From Sphingobacterium bambusae (GTDB lineage Bacteria; Bacteroidota; Bacteroidia; Sphingobacteriales; Sphingobacteriaceae): a stretch of 64,000 nucleotides of DNA. The first letter of the stretch is position 1; every line of letters starts with the position of its first letter. Below, one piece after another: positions 19,383 through 25,796 of the stretch. A program made the position numbers and the translations under genes. The notes beneath the pieces are model-generated. The model made no database searches. It saw only the letters and a list, made by a program, of their open reading frames with translations, and was not told the DNA's origin. Location: the NCBI RefSeq assembly GCF_033955345.1, contig NZ_CP138332.1:4030001-4094000 (forward strand). Reading direction: 5' to 3'.

Positions 19383-20450
19383 TTATGATATGGCCTTACT
19401 GGCCTGTTGTAAATTTGTCGTTTGCTTGTCCGCTGCAAGGGTACGGAATAAAAATAGTTGGCCCTTCTGGCTGATGCTATGGCTGTCAAAGGTAAAATGA
19501 TAGGTGAAAGCATAGGCATTACATATCGAAAAGTCCTGCAGGCACTCCATTTCCCGGCTGTATAGCAGGCGCCCATGAGCATCATGTTTCTGAATAAGAT
19601 AGATTCGCCCCTCCAAATGTTCCAAGCTAAACCAAGCACCTTCGCCAATGCCGCCGATCCACTGTGCATGCGCAGGAACTGCGATCGGCCGCTCGCTGTA
19701 TTGCACCATACCGGCAATGTCGTCGGCAGCAAGGCTCTTCGATCCCGTACGGCTGAAATTGTCTTTTAATAGATCGAACTGGAAGCGCATGGATGCGATT
19801 CTGTCCATAGGTACCGTTTGTATTGCCTGCTGCTGATGGAAGCAAACTTTATAATCTGCTGCCGCATTTACCACGTTGCTAGTCGGGCTAGCTTTCAGTG
19901 ATTCGGGATACAGGATTTTCTTCCGTCGTGGATCTTTGATCGGCATGGCTTCCGTGAGTATCTGCGCTACAAAGCGAGAGCAGCTGTTATTGTTTTGCGC
20001 AAAAGCGCCATACAGTACAGGCCCTTCGGATACCAAGCGCTCGGCATAGGCTTGTCCTTTGGCAAAGGAGATGCCTTGGCAGATGGAAAATAGCGTTCTC
20101 CCACCTCCATGCGTTGCTTCTTCATTTGCGGACAATTCTTCAAAAATAGCCGCTAGATTCTCTATTTCGCCGCTCGCGCTAAATAGCGCTCGTGTATGTA
20201 CGACCAATCGGGGATCAAAATGCGCCGATCGCGGACGTCCGTAACCACGCGGCACCAAGTAGCGGCCAAAATCAAAATATCGGATGTTTCCGGTGGAGCG
20301 CTCGACCAGCAGGATAGCGGCATGCCCTACGCGGAAGTTTAAGTTTTTCACAATACCGATCCGTTTTAAAAAAGCCATCCACTTTTCGTCACCACGCGCC
20401 GTTTTATCAGGCCATGAGATAGGTATGGCTATATCATCGAAATGTTCCAT
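19383..20450 (-). CDS. DUF6695-like protein with papain/NlpC-type features
   Basis: 355 aa, no signal peptide, so probably cytoplasmic. The N-terminal half has VGHAAILLV near residue 42 (candidate His), RYFDFGRYLVPRGYGRPRS, and NNNSCSRFVAQIL near residue 155 (candidate Cys). This His-before-Cys order matches circularly permuted NlpC/P60 or LRAT-like enzymes. The C-terminal part (about 210-350) looks beta-rich and ends in a polar tail. The DUF6695 name is from memory of the family. The gene starts 2 bp after the PLP enzyme gene and ends 6 bp before panD, so the three are translated from one message. Peptidase, amidase or acyl-transfer activity are all possible. Confidence 0.7.
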   Translation of the reverse strand: MEHFDDIAIPISWPDKTARGDEKWMAFLKRIGIVKNLNFRVGHAAILLVERSTGNIRYFDFGRYLVPRGYGRPRSAHFDPRLVVHTRALFSASGEIENLAAIFEELSANEEATHGGGRTLFSICQGISFAKGQAYAERLVSEGPVLYGAFAQNNNSCSRFVAQILTEAMPIKDPRRKKILYPESLKASPTSNVVNAAADYKVCFHQQQAIQTVPMDRIASMRFQFDLLKDNFSRTGSKSLAADDIAGMVQYSERPIAVPAHAQWIGGIGEGAWFSLEHLEGRIYLIQKHDAHGRLLYSREMECLQDFSICNAYAFTYHFTFDSHSISQKGQLFLFRTLAADKQTTNLQQASKAIS

Positions 20451-20452
20451 AC

Positions 20453-21433
20453 TTAACGGATAACTGTTTTTGTTGCTGTTTGAAAATCGGCACTGTCCGA
20501 GTAAAGCTTGCTCACATAGCGGCTGCCATGATCCGGAAAAAAAAGCAACACCGTATGCTCCGGTGTGAAGCCCATTTCTTCGCGGTGACAGGCTAAACTG
20601 GCTAACAACGCCGCACTGGAAAAGCCGCTTAAGATGCCTGTTTTCTCCCGATATAGGCGAGCCATGGCCTTGGTGGATTCTTGCTCTACTTGAAATATAT
20701 GGTCGACTTGTTGTGGATCAAACGATCCAGGGACAAAGTTTCGACCTATGCCTTCTATGGCATCAAAAGGTACGACTTTCTCGGGCGTACGGCGATGGCT
20801 TAGGTAATGCTGAAGGATCGATCCCTTAGGCTCTACGCCCCAAATGCACACATCCGGTCGTTGCTCTTTTAGAAAACGACCGACACCAGAGATGGTGCCG
20901 CCCGTACCCACACCGCTTAGGAAATGGGTGACCTTTCCTGCTGTTTGCTCCCATATTTCCGGTCCCGTGGTTTTGTAGTGTGCACGAATATTTTGCGTGT
21001 TGTAATACTGATTGGTGAAATAGGCATTGGGATGTGTCGCTGCATAAGACTGTGCATGAAACTGGGTAGAGTGGAAGTCATGTAGGCCATTGGAGTTCTC
21101 GCAAATCTCTATTTCTGCGCCTGCTTGGAGCAGTGTATTGATTTTTTCTTGCGAGCAGCTTTTAGATACAAAAATTTTAGCCTGATAGCCGAGCTGTTTG
21201 GCTATCAGTGTAATACCCAATCCCGTGTTGCCGCTACTAGCCTCCACAAATGTCCCTCCGGGCTGTATACGTTGTCGCTCAATGGCATCCTGAATCATGA
21301 AAAACGCGGGCCGGTCTTTTGCAGACATCCCTAGGTTATGAAACTCTTCTTTGATGAAGATATTGGTGCAATACAACGTCGAAAGAAAATCGCATCGTCG
21401 AATGGGCGTATTGCCTATTAATGTTGTCGTCAA
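20453..21433 (-). CDS. Cysteine-synthase-like PLP-dependent enzyme
   Basis: 326 aa. Fold type II PLP enzyme: LIGNTP at the start, the PLP lysine in MSAKDRPAFFM, EASSGNTG for substrate/PLP contact, and the phosphate loop GVGTGGTISGVGR. The last part of the active site is FPDHGSRYVSKLY. The family joins O-acetyl- or O-phosphoserine with a nucleophile (sulfide, an amine or another group). No ATG is available in front of LIGNTP, and an in-frame stop lies just upstream, so translation probably starts at TTG 21433. It is the first gene of the operon with DUF6695 and panD, and follows a leader that contains a terminator hairpin. Confidence 0.85.
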   Translation of the reverse strand: MTTTLIGNTPIRRCDFLSTLYCTNIFIKEEFHNLGMSAKDRPAFFMIQDAIERQRIQPGGTFVEASSGNTGLGITLIAKQLGYQAKIFVSKSCSQEKINTLLQAGAEIEICENSNGLHDFHSTQFHAQSYAATHPNAYFTNQYYNTQNIRAHYKTTGPEIWEQTAGKVTHFLSGVGTGGTISGVGRFLKEQRPDVCIWGVEPKGSILQHYLSHRRTPEKVVPFDAIEGIGRNFVPGSFDPQQVDHIFQVEQESTKAMARLYREKTGILSGFSSAALLASLACHREEMGFTPEHTVLLFFPDHGSRYVSKLYSDSADFQTATKTVIR

Positions 21434-21536
21434 AATTTTTTATTCTAATCTCTCGATAATAGCTTAATAGTAAAGTTTTGCTACTACTTGTATTTATAAC
21501 GAGCGTTTTTGGGATTTGTTTTGTACGGGTGGATAT

Positions 21537-21572
21537 AAAAAAAGTTGTCACGAGTAGAGGGCTCGCGACAAC
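21537..21572 (-). terminator. Terminator hairpin in the leader of the PLP-DUF6695-panD operon
   Basis: Read on the minus strand, GTTGTCGCGAG pairs with CTCGTGACAAC (one mismatch) and is followed by seven T (plus-strand A run at 21537-21543). It lies 104 bp upstream of the first gene on the same strand, where no upstream gene needs terminating. It is therefore either an attenuator or the end of a small RNA. Confidence 0.6.
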
Positions 21573-21627
21573 CGTATTGAGAAGAGATAATGTGCTTTGT
21601 TATTTAGATTAAATAAAAATAACATCA

Positions 21628-21656
21628 CAAATATAGTGGATAATCTGTATAATCAA
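21628..21656 (-). promoter_or_regulatory. Candidate promoter of the PLP-DUF6695-panD operon or a leader RNA
   Basis: On the minus strand TATATTTG (21635-21628) fits the -7 element TAnnTTTG, and TTG at 21656-21654 is 18 bp further upstream. Transcription from here would produce a leader of roughly 190 nt that includes the hairpin at 21537-21572. Confidence 0.4.
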
Positions 21657-21888
21657 TAGTAAAATCAGAAATAATTTAAAAAAAATCCGAAAAATTGGGT
21701 TTGCGTAGTAAAATAATAGGTTAAGTTTCATGTTATCAAGGAATAATGAGCTTGGGCTTGCCGTGGTCAGGATAGCAAGCTGTACGGTATGTTAATGGAT
21801 TTTCGATCACTGCTAGCCTCGATTTATATGTTATACAAAATATATAAACCAAATTATCAGTATTTTAGATAGTTTTTGTTTTTGCTTG

Positions 21889-21919
21889 TTGCAAAGATGT
21901 TTTTTGTGCCGTATATTTG
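21889..21919 (+). promoter_or_regulatory. Promoter of tRNA-Pro
   Basis: TTG at 21889-21891 and TATATTTG at 21912-21919, spaced by 20 bp, match the Bacteroidota -33/-7 promoter. The tRNA begins 30 bp further on. Confidence 0.6.
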
Positions 21920-21948
21920 TGCCACACAAAACAAAGGTGATACCTTTT

Positions 21949-22022
21949 CGGGGTGTAGCGTAGCCCGGTATCGCGCCACATTTGGGATGTGGAGGTCGTA
22001 GGTTCGAATCCTGCCACCCCGA
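21949..22022 (+). tRNA. tRNA-Pro (anticodon TGG)
   Basis: Cloverleaf of 74 nt. The acceptor arm CGGGGTG pairs with CACCCCG with discriminator A. The anticodon stem CCACA/TGTGG holds the loop TTTGGGA with anticodon TGG, and the T-arm contains GGTTCGAATC. CCA is not encoded. Confidence 0.95.
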
Positions 22023-22023
22023 C

Positions 22024-22055
22024 AAAAAAAGCTCGACGAAAGTCGGGCTTTTTTT
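22024..22055 (+). terminator. Terminator of tRNA-Pro
   Basis: AAAAAAAGCTCGAC and GTCGGGCTTTTTTT close a GAAA tetraloop, with one wobble pair. It starts 2 bp after the tRNA. Confidence 0.85.
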
Positions 22056-22143
22056 GTGGGCGGCAGATTCGAACCGTGGTTCGATCCGCTGGAGCTTCAG
22101 GGTGTGAGTTTGGGGCTTGCGGGGCTGAAGCAATCCTGCCACC
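22056..22143. repeat. Inverted and direct copies of the tRNA-Pro 3' end
   Basis: The tRNA 3' segment starting GGTTCGAATC (22001) is repeated in inverse, ending at 22075 (GATTCGAACC); TGCC, CCC and the terminator arm are also shared. AATCCTGCCACC of the tRNA (22007-22018) occurs again as a direct repeat at 22132-22143. Copies of a tRNA 3' end just downstream of the gene are what integration and excision of elements leave behind. No integrase is present. Confidence 0.55.
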
Positions 22144-22453
22144 TTCACAGGTTGCCGCCGCATTTAGCAAACACAAAATATTCGATTTTAGGAGCGTACG
22201 GAAAACAGATTGAACCTCATTAGAAAGATTTTATTCGAACAACTATAGTCGTCCGTATTTTAATGATCCACTCTTTGGATTTTTTTGGGTGCAAAGCTAC
22301 AGGGTTACGGCTAGTAAAACTAGGATAATCGAGCCAAAATGCTACAAACCTCAAAAAAAATGCGTGGCTCATTTTTCCTGCTTTTTAGCATAAAACATGC
22401 ATTTAAATAGGTTTAAAGGCCGATAAATGGCTGCTTTGTTCGTTTGAAAAAAG
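22144..22453. other. Gene-free stretch between tRNA-Pro and the 21-bp array
   Basis: AT-rich, with stops in all frames and no recognisable gene. The last part (about 22434-22454) already resembles a decayed unit of the following array. I see nothing else that I can support. Confidence 0.5.
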
Positions 22454-22501
22454 TCTAGCACTTTTCACAGAAATGCTAGCATTTCTGTGAAAAGTGCTAG
22501 A
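22454..22501. repeat. 48-bp perfect palindrome heading the 21-bp array
   Basis: The sequence from 22454 to 22501 equals its own reverse complement without a mismatch, centred on GCTAGC at 22475-22480. The half-arm reads TCTAGCACTTTTCACAGAAA. It coincides with the first two units of the array. As RNA it would form a perfect 20-bp or longer hairpin with almost no loop. Confidence 0.9.
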
Positions 22502-22832
22502 TGTTTTTATCAAAGTGCTAGCTGTTCTGACAAAAGTTCTAGATGTTTTAATAAAAGTGCTAGCTGTTCTGAGAATAATGCTAGCATGTCCAAAAGAAGT
22601 TCTAGACTTTCTGGAAGAAATGCTAGGTGTTACAATCTACATGCTAGCGTTTAACAAAATTATGCTAGCACTTGCGAAGAAACAGCTAGACTTTAGAAAA
22701 GAAGTTCTAGGTGTTTTGCTTGAAGTCCTAGCATGTTTAACAGAACAGATAGCTGTTACAGTTTCTTTGCTAGGTATTCGAGCGCAATTGTATGCTGCTC
22801 AAGAGAGAAAGCTATCATCTTTAACCTACAAA
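22455..22832 (+). repeat. Exact 21-bp-phased CTAG array (18 units)
   Basis: CTAG begins at 22455, 22476, 22497, 22518, 22539, 22560, 22581, 22602, 22623, 22644, 22665, 22686, 22707, 22728 and 22770, always a multiple of 21 apart. 22749 has ATAG, 22812 has CTAT, and 22791 is decayed. Between cores the bases differ strongly, but positions 8-9 of a unit are nearly always TT or GT and the last third is purine-rich. No indel occurs in 378 bp. Read in frame from 22494 the array encodes seven-residue repeats of the type VLxVLxK ending at TAG 22833; upstream the same frame has a TGA in unit 2. It may be coding, a DNA-binding array or a decayed minisatellite. Confidence 0.85.
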
Positions 22833-22835
22833 TAG

Positions 22836-23069
22836 GCACATTTATACTATAGTATATATGCTGCGAAGTCTCTTACAGAGCTAGACCCCGAGATTGCCAA
22901 AACAGCAAAAGGAGGTGATGATACAATATTTACGATACTAGAATCGCATGTTACAGTTTGTCCCACAAATCCAACTAATACTAATCAAACAAAATCTTGG
23001 TTTCCATATGAAGATTCAGCTGCTTGTACTAAAGTGACAACGACAACAGGCACGACAACCATTATATAA
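22836..23069 (+). pseudogene. Headless coding remnant of an unidentified small protein
   Basis: An open frame of 77 codons with ordinary amino-acid composition runs from just after the array's TAG to TAA at 23067-23069, in the same frame as the array, and contains no ATG. It includes LTELDPEIAKTAKGGDD and ends in a Thr-rich tail (KVTTTTGTTTII). Two cysteines are present. It looks like the 3' end of a small gene whose start was lost. I do not recognise the family. Confidence 0.4.
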
Positions 23070-23094
23070 ATTTATATACCAGTTTTTCAAGTAT

Positions 23095-24120
23095 ATGAGA
23101 AAGATTATGGGGTTAACATGTACAAACGGTAGGTTTTCATATCTCAAGAGGTTATTGACGTGCTTCCTTAACCAAGATTATGAGAATAAAAGCTTATTGA
23201 TATTCAATAATGCACATATCCCAATTGAAATTGAAAATTTTCCACAAGTGAATCTTATAAATAACTATCTAGATTATAATACAGGCGAGTTATATGATAA
23301 TGTAGGAAGTATTTACAGAGATGCTTTGACCCATATTACTGATGATGTTGAATTAGTCAGTATTATGGATGATGACGACATCTTTTTACCGAACCATTTC
23401 TTTCGGGCGGAACAAATATTTGTAAAGCAAAGTATTCCCTCAATTGGGATACGCTTTGCGCACGACTTGATAGGAATGGGATATTATTCCCTTAAAGATC
23501 TAAAAAGAAAAGACGGCGCAACGCTCACCAACCAATATGAACGACAACAAGGGGTATGGGTAGATTCATGTGTTGAAGATCAGTTTCGGCTTGTGGTACA
23601 TGTTGCCAATCATCCAGATAGTAAACTGAACTGGTGGAATTTCACTGCAGAGCGTAAAGAATTTCGCAAGCAGCATGGCTATCCTCCCTCGCGGCCAAAG
23701 AGACCTTGGTTTGAATTGCCTCAGTATCAAACGGAAAAACAGATACCAGCGACATACGAAGCAACCCAAAAAGACCTGCATAAAAAGCTGAAACTCGCTT
23801 TGTCTTATATGAGCAAACATCCGGAAGAGAAAATCACCGTTGCGCAACTGGCAGATATAGCACAGCTTTCTCCATATTATTTTATCCGCATCTTCCGCAG
23901 CGCCTATGAAATGACACCATTGCAATACCTGACGCGTCTACGGTTGAAACGAGCATCTTTGCTGCTAAAGAAGTCAACGAGCACGGTGGGCAACATCGTG
24001 CCCCAATGTGGCTTTGATAATGAGAGCGCTTTTATACGGTTATTCAAAAAGGAATTTGGAATGACGCCAGTAGCCTACCGGAAGGAGTTTCAAGATAAGA
24101 ACGCTAAAGCAAGCAAGTAA
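23095..24120 (+). CDS. Chimeric ORF: glycosyltransferase-like N-terminus joined to AraC-type regulator
   Basis: 341 aa. Residues 1 to about 118 resemble the start of a GT-A glycosyltransferase (NGRFSYLKRLLTCFLNQDYE, then a DDDD metal-binding motif near residue 92). The rest, from about residue 120, reads as an AraC-family regulator whose two HTH motifs (about 230-335) are ITVAQLADIAQLSPYYFIRIF and VGNIVPQCGFDNESAFIRLF. The glycosyltransferase lacks its second half and the regulator lacks its normal first residues. The base composition changes from AT-rich to richer in GC near 23450. An ATG at 23476 could start a shorter regulator. I read this as a deletion junction; a true fusion is less likely. 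Confidence 0.7.
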   Translation: MRKIMGLTCTNGRFSYLKRLLTCFLNQDYENKSLLIFNNAHIPIEIENFPQVNLINNYLDYNTGELYDNVGSIYRDALTHITDDVELVSIMDDDDIFLPNHFFRAEQIFVKQSIPSIGIRFAHDLIGMGYYSLKDLKRKDGATLTNQYERQQGVWVDSCVEDQFRLVVHVANHPDSKLNWWNFTAERKEFRKQHGYPPSRPKRPWFELPQYQTEKQIPATYEATQKDLHKKLKLALSYMSKHPEEKITVAQLADIAQLSPYYFIRIFRSAYEMTPLQYLTRLRLKRASLLLKKSTSTVGNIVPQCGFDNESAFIRLFKKEFGMTPVAYRKEFQDKNAKASK

Positions 24121-24253
24121 ACAAGGATTCTTGACGAGCGATGGAGCGTATCTTCAGTGCTTAATTGCGATTTACAAGTAACTAGAAGTGTTATGCGGAC
24201 AAAGAATTTTATTGAGATAGTCCTATTGTATAAACCTTTTATTAGTTTTGATA

Positions 24254-25126
24254 ATGGACAAATCACACGATAAAATGATGAGCGATCTGCAGCGGCTACT
24301 CGCTGCTCAAGATTTTAAATCCGATGCAGATATGCGCAAATTTATGGATGGTCTTATAGGTAAAGAAGTTCCATCCTTTTCCAAGGATATGCTAAGCGAC
24401 CAACAACAGGCTCAAGATTTGGTTTTTGAAGCATATGAACTTCCGCCGGCCAAAGCAAAGCAACGGATTGAAATGGCACTTCAGCTCGATCGCAACTGTA
24501 TTGAAGCTTACGAGTTTCTTGCCTCGAAGGAGAGTGTTGCTGAAATTGCTGCGGTATTTTATGAGAAGGGGATAGCAATAGGTAGAACGATTTTTGGCGG
24601 TAAGTATTTGAAGGAGCACAAAGGTTCATTTTGGGGCTTTCATGAAACACGACCTTTTATGCGCTGTTTGCAACACTATTCCGATTGTTTATACGTCATG
24701 GGAGATGTAGAAGAATGTGTTGCCATTCTCGAAGAAATGATTGTCCTGAACAAAAACGATAATCAAGGGGTTCGAGATCAGTTGATGCTCTACTTAATAG
24801 AGCTTAACGAGCGTAAGAAGTTTCTGAAATACGCCAACATGTTTGGAGAAAGCGAGATGGCATTTTCGCTTTTCAACCATGCCCTATTTGCTTTCAAGAC
24901 AGAGGGGGAAACGGATGCAGCAAACAAAAAACTTCAAAAAGCCGTAAAGCAGAACAAATTTGTAGCAGCTGGACTCCTGTCTAAAAAAGGAGTTGAAAAT
25001 CTTCCCGGGCATCACGGTTTTGGCGATAAAAATGAAGCGGATTACTACGTTTATTTCGCGCAGCATATTTGGATGGAAACGGATGGTGCGCTCGCTTGGC
25101 TAAAGAAATATGCCGTAAAATCTTAA
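24254..25126 (+). CDS. TPR/ST7-like protein
   Basis: 290 aa from the ATG at 24254. No signal peptide or membrane segment. Helical repeats with TPR character are seen around AIEMALQLDRNCIEAYEFLA-like, YSDCLYVMGDVEECVAILEEMIVLNKNDNQ and LFNHALFAFKTEGETDAANKKLQKA segments (about 70-235), and the arrangement recalls the ST7 family. It ends in HIWMETDGALAWLKKY. The function is unknown and probably protein-protein interaction. The HAD phosphatase gene starts 31 bp downstream on the same strand, so they may form an operon. Confidence 0.6.
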   Translation: MDKSHDKMMSDLQRLLAAQDFKSDADMRKFMDGLIGKEVPSFSKDMLSDQQQAQDLVFEAYELPPAKAKQRIEMALQLDRNCIEAYEFLASKESVAEIAAVFYEKGIAIGRTIFGGKYLKEHKGSFWGFHETRPFMRCLQHYSDCLYVMGDVEECVAILEEMIVLNKNDNQGVRDQLMLYLIELNERKKFLKYANMFGESEMAFSLFNHALFAFKTEGETDAANKKLQKAVKQNKFVAAGLLSKKGVENLPGHHGFGDKNEADYYVYFAQHIWMETDGALAWLKKYAVKS

Positions 25127-25157
25127 AAAATCCCGTTGTCATCAAAAAAATGTTCGT

Positions 25158-25703
25158 ATGGCAGAAAAGCTCGTGGTATTTGATCTAGATGAAACCTTGG
25201 TTCATGCGACCACGAAGAAGCTGACCATCAACGAGGATTTTGTCTTTGATCATTATTACGTTTATGTACGTCCCTACTTGAATGAACTGCTATCTCAATT
25301 AGTGACATCGGGTTTTAGGATAGGGATTTGGTCATCGGCTGGCGAGGCCTATGTTGAATATCTGATTAAGTCTATTGTTCCTCAAGAAGTACCGCTAGAG
25401 CTGGTATGGGCTAGAGGGCGATGTACGCGTAGATACAATAGTGAGTTGGATGAGTATGTGTATGAAAAACAACTCAGGAAGTTGAAAAAGCGCGGTTTTA
25501 AACTAACAGATATCTGGATAGTTGACGATACACCTGAAAAATCTAGGACGAATTATGGTAATGCCATCACGATCAAAGAATTTAAAGGGGATAAAAATGA
25601 TCGAGAACTTCAATATCTGTTGGTTTATTTGCTAACAAGTAAACACTGCGATAATGTACGCCATATAGATAAAAGAAGCTGGCGTGAAACGATACTGATT
25701 TAG
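25158..25703 (+). CDS. FCP1/NIF-type HAD phosphatase
   Basis: 181 aa. The catalytic motif VFDLDETLVH (residues 7-16) is the DxDxT/V signature of FCP1-like phosphatases, followed by the YVYVRPYLNELL cap region, GIWSSAG (motif II) and IVDDTPEKSRTNYGNAI (motifs III/IV). These enzymes remove phosphate from proteins or small molecules. No BRCT domain is attached. It may be co-transcribed with the TPR-like protein upstream, which could present its substrate; that is inference. Confidence 0.82.
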   Translation: MAEKLVVFDLDETLVHATTKKLTINEDFVFDHYYVYVRPYLNELLSQLVTSGFRIGIWSSAGEAYVEYLIKSIVPQEVPLELVWARGRCTRRYNSELDEYVYEKQLRKLKKRGFKLTDIWIVDDTPEKSRTNYGNAITIKEFKGDKNDRELQYLLVYLLTSKHCDNVRHIDKRSWRETILI

Positions 25704-25796
25704 ATGTTTACTATCCATGTTTGGTTGATTAAAAATTTGGGTTACATCGTGTTTTGTTGTTTGTAATTCCTATTTTTATGAAAATAATTAACCATT

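Noticed and set aside
22056..22132. A second tRNA on the minus strand
   Set aside because: Only the T-arm-like sequence is present; no cloverleaf can be drawn.
22455..22832. CRISPR array
   Set aside because: Repeats are only 4-5 conserved bases per 21 bp, there are no spacers of usual length, and no cas genes are nearby.
22494..22835. Confident call of a 113-aa leucine-rich protein
   Set aside because: The frame is open and shows seven-residue repeats, but the same frame is broken by TGA in the unit before it, no promoter is visible, and the second array of this kind has in-frame stops. It is reported as an array with coding potential.
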